Source of the DNA: Entamoeba histolytica HM-1:IMSS
Taxonomy: Eukaryota > Evosea > Mastigamoebida > Endamoebidae
DNA length: 64,000 nt
Direction of reading: 5' to 3'
Assembly (NCBI RefSeq): GCF_000208925.1
Contig: NW_001914879.1
Span: 67,472-131,471, forward strand
The notes under the pieces are model-generated. The model was not told the DNA's origin. It did no database searches and saw only the letters and a program-made list of their open reading frames with translations. The translations under genes were made by a program, and so were the position numbers. Of the stretch, positions 32,751-41,482 are shown one piece after another. Position 1 is the stretch's first letter. Each line of letters opens with the position of its first letter.

Positions 32751-34874
32751 TTAAATGAATGAAGGTACTCCTGAATTTCCTCCTCCAATATCTGAGTCAA
32801 AATCAAATCCCCAATCATTGTTTGATTTCTTTGGAGCTGGTTTAGGTTTTGTTGCAGGTTTAGGTTGGTTTACAGGTGTAGACGTATATCCACCATAGGC
32901 AATTTGTGGTTGTTTACTCTTTGTTTGTTTCTCAAATGATGCAGCCCATGAATCCCAGTCATCTGCTTGAACAGTTGGTTTGGGTTGGCTTGGTTTATTT
33001 TGTTGAGTTGGTTGTTTGGTTTGAGTATTATTCTCCTTTTGAGTTGGAGTGGATGTAGTTGGTGAAGGAGTAACGTTAGATTGAGCTGGTTGTTGAGGAA
33101 CAGCAGACTGAGGAGTAAATGAAGTAGATTGACCACTAAAGATAGGGATTTGATTAGTACTTTGATTAGAAATACCAAGACTAATATTATCTCCTTCTTT
33201 GGGATATTTAGGAACATAAGAAGGATTATCTAATGTCATAGCATATTCTCTCACTATAATAGCAATAACATCCCAACAGTCTATTGCTGCTTTTCTTACT
33301 TGAGGGTCAAGATCCAATAGTGCTTGTGATAAATATGGAATAACTTCTTTTGCACAAACAGCTCCATCAATGGCATATTTATTTTGTGAAACCATTATTA
33401 CTGCTGCTTTCTTCATATCAGCAACTCCATCTTTCATACTTCTAGAGAAGGCAGATGCAACTAATTTAGCTTTTTTATCATCATTAAATCTATTAGCTAT
33501 TTTACCAATACAAACAACAGTGTTGATTCTAACAACACTTTCTGGATCTTGTAATGCAGCGTCAAGAAATCTAAATACCTCTCCATTTAATGTGCTTTGT
33601 GGTAATTTAGGTGCAAGACATACTAACGATCTTACGGCAGCATCTTTCGTTGACCCTGTTGCTTCTGGTGCCATAGATTTAGAGAGCATTGGATAAAGAT
33701 AATTACCAACTATATTCTCGGATAATTTATTAACATATAAACTGGCATGTGCAAGTAATGCAGATTTAATAATAGGTGTTCCATTTTGGAGAAGTAATTT
33801 AATCGTAGGAAGAACATCTGAATCAAAGTCTTCTTGAGAGATATTAGTAGTTAGTCTCATTGTTGGTTCCACAACAGTGACTGACTCATTCTTTCCTATT
33901 TTCATAATTTCAAGGAAAGACTCAAGAAGTTTATATTGTCTAAATGAAGGTGGGAAAGTATCAAACTGAGTAGCTAATGAACGAAGGAATGAATCACGAA
34001 CAAAGGCGTCGACAGTAGAGAAGTGTTCCAGAGTATTTATTATTGCAATAAATCTATTTTGAGTGATAAATGGAATTGTTAATAAAGAAGCAACTGACTG
34101 TCTATCAACATGATTTACTGAGTCAATAGATTTATGAAAAGCAGATAATTCTACTGGAATAGATGGTGCTTGAGCAACCATAGATTTTTTAGTAATTGGA
34201 GTACCAAAAAGATAACAAAGAACCCCAGCAACACCCCAAGAGTCAACACCTTGAGCGTTTTGTTTATAATTATTAGGATCAGGTGGTAAATAAACTTCAT
34301 CAAGAATTTGAGGATCTGTTTGAATTCTATTCTCAAAAGGAGAATTATTTAATGAAGAAAATTCACTTAAATATTCTAATCCAAAAATTTTAACTTCTAA
34401 AGCTTTTGTTACATATAAAGAAGTTGGTTTTATATTACCATGTAAATAACCTTTTGTATGAAGATAATCAACACCACGAACAAGATTATATACAGCCCAA
34501 ATAAGAAGGTCTGGACTTTTTCTTATATCATTAATTTTATTACTAATAGGATACATTTCTTCTGTAATAATTGTAACTTTACTTCCACTTTCATTTGTTT
34601 CATAAATTTTAGGTAAAGCTGGACAATTTAAATTTTTTAATTTTTTAATTAATAATTGTGGATAATTCAGTTGTTTATTTGATTTATAAAAATTTGTTTC
34701 ATATGTAAATGTAGTTCCTTTTGTTCTATCAATTTTTCTTACTGATTGTGAAACTTCACATTGAATTGTAGAATTATTAATTGTTTGTATTTGTGATTTA
34801 TTCTCAAATGGATCTCCAATAACTGCTTTAGTAACTTGGCTTGGATCTGAGAAGATATTCTTAAAGAAATTCAT
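32751..34874 (-). CDS. SCYL1-like pseudokinase with HEAT repeats
   Basis: A single-exon 707-aa protein. Residues about 20-300 form a kinase fold lacking catalytic residues: the HRD position reads YLHGNIKPTSLY and the DFG position reads KIFGLEY, as in SCY1-like proteins. HEAT repeats follow (about 330-560), for example ESVVRINTVVCIGKIANRF and DLDPQVRKAAIDCWDVIA. The tail is Gln/Pro/Thr-rich with two acidic aromatic motifs: QADDWDSWAASF and NNDWGFDFDSD. SCYL1 works at the Golgi-ER interface as a COPI-binding scaffold. The C-terminal dilysine of vertebrate SCYL1 is absent (ends VPSFI), and the Trp motif may substitute. It is next to the delta-COP gene on the same strand. Confidence 0.9.
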   Translation of the reverse strand: MNFFKNIFSDPSQVTKAVIGDPFENKSQIQTINNSTIQCEVSQSVRKIDRTKGTTFTYETNFYKSNKQLNYPQLLIKKLKNLNCPALPKIYETNESGSKVTIITEEMYPISNKINDIRKSPDLLIWAVYNLVRGVDYLHTKGYLHGNIKPTSLYVTKALEVKIFGLEYLSEFSSLNNSPFENRIQTDPQILDEVYLPPDPNNYKQNAQGVDSWGVAGVLCYLFGTPITKKSMVAQAPSIPVELSAFHKSIDSVNHVDRQSVASLLTIPFITQNRFIAIINTLEHFSTVDAFVRDSFLRSLATQFDTFPPSFRQYKLLESFLEIMKIGKNESVTVVEPTMRLTTNISQEDFDSDVLPTIKLLLQNGTPIIKSALLAHASLYVNKLSENIVGNYLYPMLSKSMAPEATGSTKDAAVRSLVCLAPKLPQSTLNGEVFRFLDAALQDPESVVRINTVVCIGKIANRFNDDKKAKLVASAFSRSMKDGVADMKKAAVIMVSQNKYAIDGAVCAKEVIPYLSQALLDLDPQVRKAAIDCWDVIAIIVREYAMTLDNPSYVPKYPKEGDNISLGISNQSTNQIPIFSGQSTSFTPQSAVPQQPAQSNVTPSPTTSTPTQKENNTQTKQPTQQNKPSQPKPTVQADDWDSWAASFEKQTKSKQPQIAYGGYTSTPVNQPKPATKPKPAPKKSNNDWGFDFDSDIGGGNSGVPSFI

Positions 34875-35285
34875 TTATTTACTTATTTTTCAGTTCTATG
34901 ACAAATTTCTTCGTCATTTTCTTTAATTTTATTTATTAATTTTCTTTATTAATTTTATTTATTAGAATTAACACGTCATCATCAATTTAAAATGAAGATC
35001 TATAATAATAATTATTCATAAAGTTCATGCAAATGATATTCGTATATCAATTTTCAAGTTAATTGATTTGTTATTGTTTGCGAGAAAAATTAAAGATAGA
35101 AGTTATTTATATCTTTTGGTATAAATAAAAGAGAATCTTTGAACATTATATTTATTTATAATTATAAGAAAATTAATTTTATCTCTTTTTCTTTTTAATA
35201 TTTATTTGTTTATTTCTTTTATGATATAAATGAAATCATTAAAAAACCTTTTAAATAGTCTAATTGAAAAATTTTCTTATATTAA
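34875..35285. other. Spacer between SCYL1-like and delta-COP genes
   Basis: 411 bp of A/T-rich DNA holding the promoter of the SCYL1-like gene and the 3' flank of the delta-COP gene. No gene or RNA seen. Confidence 0.5.
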
Positions 35286-35972
35286 CTAAGGTATTATTTG
35301 ATATGTTGCATTCAACATAACTTCTTTTTCAAATTCTATTGATTGACCATTTGAAATTACTTCTACAACCTCATTTCCAGTAAGAGTATGTTCATGAAGA
35401 TATTCAACACAAATAGGGAATAGTTTTGATGTTTCTAATCCTTCTCCTGAAATTTCAATTTCTAATGAACCATTACTTCCAACATTAACATCTCCAATAA
35501 TCCATTGAATTTTATCAGTAACCTCTAAACTACCATCAATACTAACTACAGTAATTGGTGCAAGATTTGGTATTTCAACAACAATACCTTTTAATTCTTG
35601 TGTTGCTTCATATGACATTGATAATGTTAATCCATTTTGTGCTTCTGCAGGCCAACATGTAAATGTTATTGGTAATGAAAATTCTTCTGCTTTATAATTC
35701 CATTTAACATAAACTGCTGGTGTATTAACTGCTAACTTTTTTCCTTCTTTTAATTTTAATATACGGTCAACAAATGCTTTTGGATCTACGTGTGGATGCA
35801 TTTGTGCTTTAGCAACAACTCCAATTGGTGCTAATTTCATTTCTGCTTCTACTCCTTCAGCAACAGCAATTGCAAGTGTTCCATTTAATACAACATTAAC
35901 TGCACTAGTTTCAGCACTAACAGTAATATGTGACTCTTCACTAACTTTTACAATTGCATTAGAAACCATTAA
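35286..35972 (-). CDS. Coatomer delta subunit (delta-COP), C-terminal part; 5' half lost in gap
   Basis: About 228 residues are present, ending at a TAG at 35286. The mu-homology domain is clear: FTCWPAEAQNGLTLSMSYEA, VVEIPNLAPITVVSIDGSLE, IQWIIGDVNVGSNGSLEIEI, which correspond to blocks in human ARCN1 and yeast Ret2. Before it is the linker with KEGKKLAVNTPAVYVKWNYK. The upstream half (longin-like domain, about 250 residues) is absent. The gap at 35973-36072 breaks the gene, and the 12 codons after the gap (MNGKVKKYFKKK) do not resemble a delta-COP N-terminus. The true gap is probably larger than 100 bases. Function: COPI coat subunit for Golgi-to-ER transport; the mu domain binds Trp-based motifs. 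Confidence 0.9.
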   Translation of the reverse strand, partial: LMVSNAIVKVSEESHITVSAETSAVNVVLNGTLAIAVAEGVEAEMKLAPIGVVAKAQMHPHVDPKAFVDRILKLKEGKKLAVNTPAVYVKWNYKAEEFSLPITFTCWPAEAQNGLTLSMSYEATQELKGIVVEIPNLAPITVVSIDGSLEVTDKIQWIIGDVNVGSNGSLEIEISGEGLETSKLFPICVEYLHEHTLTGNEVVEVISNGQSIEFEKEVMLNATYQIIP

Positions 35973-36072
35973 NNNNNNNNNNNNNNNNNNNNNNNNNNNN
36001 NNNNNNNNNNNNNNNNNNNNNNNNNNNNNNNNNNNNNNNNNNNNNNNNNNNNNNNNNNNNNNNNNNNNNNNN
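35973..36072. other. Assembly gap (100 N) inside the delta-COP gene
   Basis: Exactly 100 N. An open frame spanning it is only an artefact of N translation. The missing delta-COP N-terminus needs about 700 to 800 bases, so the gap size is nominal. Confidence 0.99.
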
Positions 36073-36313
36073 CTTTTTTTCTTAAAGTACTTTTTCACTT
36101 TTCCATTCATAATTTACATACCTTTTTAACTATATCTTCCAATATTTTTGAATAAATTTAAAATAGATAAAAATAAAGTAATATAGGAGATTATATAATG
36201 TAATGAAAAAACAATAAATAATGGTTCAAGTAAAATTAAAAGTAATTATAATAAGGGTTAGAGAAACTAAAAAATAATTAAGGGAAACTGATAAAGTTGC
36301 AAAGGAATCTTAA

Positions 36314-36878
36314 ATGGTTTGTAACACGATATAAATTATCAATTATAATGAGAAAAAAGGTTAAAAAGAAAAGATTGAATCATACCAATTTTCTTCTTTT
36401 AATTTAGTCAAAAGAAATACTAATTAAATAGGCCACTAGATTCAGACAAACTCGTAGAAGAAGAGGACATGTTTCAATGGGTTATGGTCGTATTGGAAAA
36501 CATAGAAAGCAAAGAGGAGGAAGAGGAAATGCTGGTGGACAACACCATAGAAAGACTTGGTTCACTACATTCCATCCAGACTATTTTGGAAAACATGGAA
36601 TGAGAGTATTCCATCTTAAAGCTAATAAATATTATTGCCCAAGCATTAATGTAGATTCATTATGGAGTCTTGTTGGTAAAGACGTTCAAGCACAATACAA
36701 AAATGCTAAAGTAGGAGAAGAAGTTCCAGTTATTGACTGTGTAAAACATGGCTATTTCAAGGTTCTTGGTAAGGGATTCCTTCCAAAACAACCAGTTATT
36801 GTCAGAGCTAGATATTTCAGTGAAAAAGCTCAACAAAAGATTAAAGCCGTTGGAGGAGCATGCGAACTTACTGCTTAA
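36314..36878 (+). CDS. RPL27A: 60S ribosomal protein L27a (uL15), two exons, ATG-only first exon
   Basis: Exon 1 is only the ATG at 36314-36316. Intron 36317-36431 (115 nt) starts GTTTGT and ends ATAG, and exon 2 runs 36432-36878. The 149-aa product starts MATRFRQTRRRRGHVSMGYG, matching the L27a N-terminus, followed by GRIGKHRKQRGGRGNAGG and HPDYFGKHGMRVFHLK. An annotation starting at the first long-frame ATG (36477) would lose 16 essential residues. Length equals that of the eukaryotic family (148 aa). Role: large-subunit protein near the exit region and E site. The G+C content and codon use are higher than in neighbouring genes, as expected of a highly expressed gene. Confidence 0.95.
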
Positions 36879-37079
36879 TTGGGGATTTTTGGAAAATATT
36901 TTTTATTTAAGTATTTGCTAATTTTTTTAATTTTGTAAAGTTAAATTTAATGGAAAATATAAAGAAAAATGAAGGAAGAAGAAATAATAGAAAAAAGATA
37001 GTAAATAAAAGAAAGAAAGTTTTTAAGGTAATTTTTAATAACAATAAAAAAGAACTAAAAAAAATTGTTGCAAGACACA

Positions 37080-37893
37080 ATGGTATGATTTCTTTTATTT
37101 TATATTAATTAAAAAATATAATGATACTTATTATTAGGAAGAGACTAATAACTTTTCATTGAGATTGAAGATTATTGTTGTTGGTGATCCTTCAAGTGGA
37201 AAGACTAGTTCTATTCATCAATTTTGTGATGGTATTTTTGAAGACAATTACCAACCAACAGTTTGTTTTTATTAATAAAAAAGATTTTAAGAGATTTATT
37301 AAGGTTCAAGTAAAAAATGAAGAATGTTATATTAAAAATTTTATTTCTTAAAGAAATACATTTATCGTAAATAGATTGGAGTAGAGTTTTCTTCTAAGTT
37401 TATTACTGTTAATACAAATGAAGTTGAATTAAGACTTTGGGATATTGCAGGACAAGACCATTATGCAGGAATGAGTAGAGTATATTATAATGGTGCATTA
37501 GGTGGATTAGTAATGTGTGATGTAACAAATAATACATCAATTGAAGGAGTAAAGAAATGGAAGGCTAATATTGATGATAGAGTATTATTTAATAATGAAA
37601 AAATACCTGTTTTATTAATTGGAAATAAAGCAGATTTACTTAAAACTGATGAAGAAAAAGATGCAGCAGCAGCTAAACTTAAAGAAATTGCTAATTCAAA
37701 TGGATTTAAAGGGATGCTTTTAGTATCAGCAAAAACAGGATTTCATGTTGAAGAAACGATGGAAAATATTGCCAAATTAATAATTGCACAATTTGGTAAT
37801 GTGTTAGAAGCAGAAGGAAATGAAGATGCAAGTAGTTCTATTGATTTAATGTATCTTCCAGATGTAAAACAAAAAAGGGGATGTTGCAATTAA
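37080..37893 (+). CDS. Rab32-like small GTPase, three exons, ATG-only first exon
   Basis: Exon 1 is the ATG at 37080-37082; exon 2 is 37138-37260 and exon 3 is 37375-37893. Introns are 37083-37137 (GTATGA...TTAG) and 37261-37374 (GTTTGT...ATAG). The product is 214 aa. Motifs: GDPSSGKT (17-24), WDIAGQDHYAGMSRVYY (64-80), NKAD (126-129) and SAKTG (160-164). WDIAGQ with Ile rather than Thr, the RVYY, and KWKANIDDRV after it are typical of the Rab32/38/29 group. The C-terminus QKRGCCN carries a double Cys for geranylgeranylation. Role by family: endolysosome- or mitochondrion-related trafficking. Confidence 0.9.
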
Positions 37894-37939
37894 AAATAAA
37901 TGATTGTGTTTTGTGAACAAGTTAATTAATTAAGTTCTC

Positions 37940-38389
37940 TTAAATTAAAAGCATAAAAGAAAGGACCATTAAAATATAAAGTGGAACTGAAGTATTTGTT
38001 TCATCATTAACACTTCCTGACTTTATTTCATAATCATAGTCATAATCATTTATTGATTTATAATTATGACATTCATTAACTAAACCAATTTGATTTTCTT
38101 CTGATTCAATGGCACATTCACTACTAACAGAATATTTAATACAATATCCTGTAATTTCATTATTTGTATTTTTAATTTCATTAACAATGAAATATGGATA
38201 TATTTCTAATATTTTTTCTACTCCAAAAACTTTAGAAAATGTATAACATTTTCCAATATTAATTGTTGTACTTGAAATTAATAATTCTTGTGAACAGTGT
38301 TTATCACTTGTACTATTATTGTATTTATTAAATGTTATAGTCTCAGCAATAACACAATAAATAATAAGAATAAATAATACCGCTTTCAT
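37940..38389 (-). CDS. Small secreted protein with C-terminal hydrophobic tail
   Basis: 149 aa, single exon. Signal peptide MKAVLFILIIYCVIAE, then about 115 residues with five Cys (SDKHCSQELL, NIGKCYTFSK, ITGYCIKYSVSSEC, LVNECHNYK). An Asp/Tyr repeat (NDYDYDYE) and a short hydrophobic C-terminus (VPLYILMVLSFMLLI) with no basic residues after it follow, which looks like a GPI-attachment signal. I do not know the family. Convergent 3' ends with the Rab32 gene, 46 bp apart. Confidence 0.7.
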   Translation of the reverse strand: MKAVLFILIIYCVIAETITFNKYNNSTSDKHCSQELLISSTTINIGKCYTFSKVFGVEKILEIYPYFIVNEIKNTNNEITGYCIKYSVSSECAIESEENQIGLVNECHNYKSINDYDYDYEIKSGSVNDETNTSVPLYILMVLSFMLLI

Positions 38390-38538
38390 TTTATTATTTT
38401 TTAGTTCATCTTTTTTTAGTTTTTTTTCTTTGACTTTTGCTGATATTAATAGATTATTTTAGAATTAAATTTAATTACAACAAACATTTCTTTTGTTTCT
38501 TATTTTTTACAATAAATTCAATTATTAAATACTATGAA

Positions 38539-41265
38539 TTATTCATCTAATGAAATAGTTTTTTTAATAATTTTCTTTTTTGTTTTTTTAGTTAAATTTT
38601 GTGTTTTTGTATTTTCTGTTATAACATTTTCTTCATCATTAAAGTTAATTGTTTTTTTAATGATTTTCTTTTTAGTTTGTTTAATATGTTCATCTTGTTT
38701 TTCTTCTTTTAAGTTATCTGTCTCTTCATCATCCAAACAGATTGTTTTTTTGATTACCTTTTTTTTACATGTTTTTGTAGTTTGTGGTTTTGTTGATTCT
38801 TTGTTGTCTTTGTTTAATTCTGTCATTTTTTGTGTCTCATCTAAACCTATTTCGTCTTCATCAAAACAAGTTGTTTTCTTAACAACTTTCTTTTTATTTG
38901 TTTTTTTCGTTGTTGTAATATTTTCTTTATCATTAATTGATGTTGTTTTCTTAACAACTTTTTTAGTAATTTCATTAGAGTATTGTTTTGGATGTTCATC
39001 GTTAGATAAGTGGAAGATAGGTTCACCATCTTCATCTAAAATGAATGTTTCTAAAACTTGTTTTTTAGAGTGGTCAATAGGATCATTAAGAATATAACTA
39101 TTTGATGATACATTTTGGTCAAAATAAGAGTCTATTTGAGTATTTAATTTTTCTTTTTTAAGAGAATCTTCTTTTTTAAATTCTTCAACAAATTTACCAA
39201 ATTTATCTTTTTCTTTAAGTTCAAGGATTTGATCAGGTTGAGACCCCCAAGAGATTTCGTAGTCATATCTAATTCTAAAATTATTTCTTTTATACTGATA
39301 TATTTCTTCTGGTGTTCTTGTTTTTGATAATCCATAAATTTTTGCATGACCAACTAAATTATTATGAATGATCATTTCAGTATAATCACTGTATTCTGAT
39401 GTAACATCAACAAGTTCTTCAGGATTTATCATTTCATCACGAGATGAAGATTGTTTTATTTGATTATGATTGTCATTTATCTCAATTAATTTACTCTTTA
39501 ATTTTTTTATTTCTGTAAAATATTTTGAGTCAATATTTTTTTTTCTTTCTTCTAAAGAGACATTAGAAGTTGATAATTTAATTTCTTCTATAGTGTCAAA
39601 ATATTCTATTTCTTTACTTTTCATTTCTTTTAATATAGATAAAGTTTCATCATTTCTTGTTTTAAATTGGTTTAAATATAAACTAATATATTTATGAAAT
39701 CGTCTTGCTACTTCTGTCATAGAAATTCTTTGTGTTGGGTCTATTGCCCATGTTTTATCAAGGATATCTCTAAACCATTTTGGAGCTTTTAATTTAGTAA
39801 GAGTTAATGGAAAACCTCTAAGACTAAGTAATTTTTGAGTAGTCGTAGGATTTTTAGAAGTTTTAAGGTCGGCAGTAAGTATTTTTTGGAATTTATCCAT
39901 ACCAGTTAATCCACTGGCTTTAGATACTTCTTCTGTATAAATTAATGAACGTTCAATAAATATTTCAAAAATAGTAAGTGAATAACAAAAGATATCAACA
40001 GTTAGTCCAACATGTAATAATTGATATAATTTAAACTCATAATTTCTATCTCTTTCTGCTTTAACTTGACTTGCATTATTTCCAAATTCTTTTTTTAAGT
40101 CTGCTTCTATATATGTATAAGGAGTTAAATCTTCTAGATTAAAACTTTTTAAAAATTCTATACGTTTCTTACCTTTATATGTTTTAGCTGTAATAAATTT
40201 TAACATCTCTGGTGCAGTATAAAGTTTTGTTGATGTAAAGTTAACATTTGAAGGAACATTATCAAAATTAATTCTCTTAGCAGCGCCAAAATCTGCTAAT
40301 TTAGCTACAACAGAGTCTAATGGATTTAATGAGAAAATAAATATATTTGATGGTTTTAAATCAAGATGCATAATATCAAATCTATGACATGCAGCAACAC
40401 CATTAGCAATATCTTCAAATATTTTAAATTTTAATGTTTGAGTTAATTGATGTTTTTCATAGAATGATTCTGCATCTCCATAAGGTGCAAGTTCAGTAAT
40501 AGCAGCATAAGGAAATTCAGTTAAACCAACAAATGTAAGGATATAAGGAGAAATAAGGTTTCGTTGAATTTTAGCAATTTCTCTAATTTCAAGAACAAAG
40601 GGAGAACGAGAAAAATCTTCAGGAATACCTTCTTCTTTTTCTTTTAAGAATTGGTTAAGTTCAGATTGATTGATGTCACTCAATTTTTCGTGATTCCTTT
40701 CTTTTTCTTCTTTCATTTTTTGTAATGTTTCAATACGTTCATTCCTTGATTTTACTTTACTAATAGCAACATCTAAAGACCGATAAGTCCCCTTAAAAAT
40801 AGCATTATATTCTCCAGTATAAATTCTATCAAACAATTTACATTCATCAAATGAAAGATACTGACTAAGTTGTGGTAGAAGAACGACACTAATTTGTTGA
40901 ATCCAAAATCGTTTATAATTAGTTGAACCTTTGTTTGTTCCAAAGACATGAATAGGGATTTCTGACTTAATTTCTCCACTAGAATTTCTTATCATAGCAT
41001 AAAATGTGACTTTATGAATTCCTCTTGCAAGAAGAATAAAACTAGTTTCAGAACATGATATCCAGTAATTGTTAATTTTAGCAAATCCATTAATTACTAT
41101 TTGATAACTTTCTAGTGCTTCGTTTGTAAAAACTACCTCTTCCTCTAATATTTCATGAACTGGACAATCTGTACTTTGAGATAGATTTTGTTCTTTGGAA
41201 CTTTTTCTATTAAATGTAAGACAACTTGGAACGATAGACACTTGACAAGTACTTGATTCTTGCAT
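38539..41265 (-). CDS. Protein kinase (TKL-like) with Ig/MSP-like N-terminus and repetitive basic tail
   Basis: A single-exon 908-aa protein. Residues about 10-110 look beta-rich (VVFTNEALESYQIVINGFAK, FYAMIRNSSGEIKSEIPIHV), like an MSP or Ig-type domain. The kinase domain spans about 145-540: a degenerate Gly loop IYTGEYNAIFKG, Lys170 in VAISK, HLDLKPSN with Asp302, and DFGAAK at 325-330, so it should be active. There are long inserts after the Lys and after the DFG region. From about 790 on, five copies of KK(V/I)(V/I)KKT(T/I) alternate with acidic NDEE/DEDE segments. No signal peptide or membrane segment. This resembles Entamoeba cytosolic relatives of transmembrane kinases. Confidence 0.85.
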   Translation of the reverse strand: MQESSTCQVSIVPSCLTFNRKSSKEQNLSQSTDCPVHEILEEEVVFTNEALESYQIVINGFAKINNYWISCSETSFILLARGIHKVTFYAMIRNSSGEIKSEIPIHVFGTNKGSTNYKRFWIQQISVVLLPQLSQYLSFDECKLFDRIYTGEYNAIFKGTYRSLDVAISKVKSRNERIETLQKMKEEKERNHEKLSDINQSELNQFLKEKEEGIPEDFSRSPFVLEIREIAKIQRNLISPYILTFVGLTEFPYAAITELAPYGDAESFYEKHQLTQTLKFKIFEDIANGVAACHRFDIMHLDLKPSNIFIFSLNPLDSVVAKLADFGAAKRINFDNVPSNVNFTSTKLYTAPEMLKFITAKTYKGKKRIEFLKSFNLEDLTPYTYIEADLKKEFGNNASQVKAERDRNYEFKLYQLLHVGLTVDIFCYSLTIFEIFIERSLIYTEEVSKASGLTGMDKFQKILTADLKTSKNPTTTQKLLSLRGFPLTLTKLKAPKWFRDILDKTWAIDPTQRISMTEVARRFHKYISLYLNQFKTRNDETLSILKEMKSKEIEYFDTIEEIKLSTSNVSLEERKKNIDSKYFTEIKKLKSKLIEINDNHNQIKQSSSRDEMINPEELVDVTSEYSDYTEMIIHNNLVGHAKIYGLSKTRTPEEIYQYKRNNFRIRYDYEISWGSQPDQILELKEKDKFGKFVEEFKKEDSLKKEKLNTQIDSYFDQNVSSNSYILNDPIDHSKKQVLETFILDEDGEPIFHLSNDEHPKQYSNEITKKVVKKTTSINDKENITTTKKTNKKKVVKKTTCFDEDEIGLDETQKMTELNKDNKESTKPQTTKTCKKKVIKKTICLDDEETDNLKEEKQDEHIKQTKKKIIKKTINFNDEENVITENTKTQNLTKKTKKKIIKKTISLDE

Positions 41266-41482
41266 AATCCGTTTTTCAGTACAAATTTTAAGTTCCTTTA
41301 CACAGTTATAATGCTTTTTGGTTAGTTGAATTTATGGTTTTAACTCATTAAAAGATGTTATGTATATCAAACTTTTTATTTGTCTTAATGAAAAGGAAAT
41401 TGTAATTACTATTTTTATTTTTATAAAAATAACAAGACAATATCTGAATCTTTCTCATTCATTTATTTTTATAATAAAAGGA

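Noticed and set aside
35286..36110. A single 274-aa ORF across the N run
   Set aside because: The N run is translated as X residues and the start beyond it does not fit delta-COP; the gene was annotated only up to 35972.
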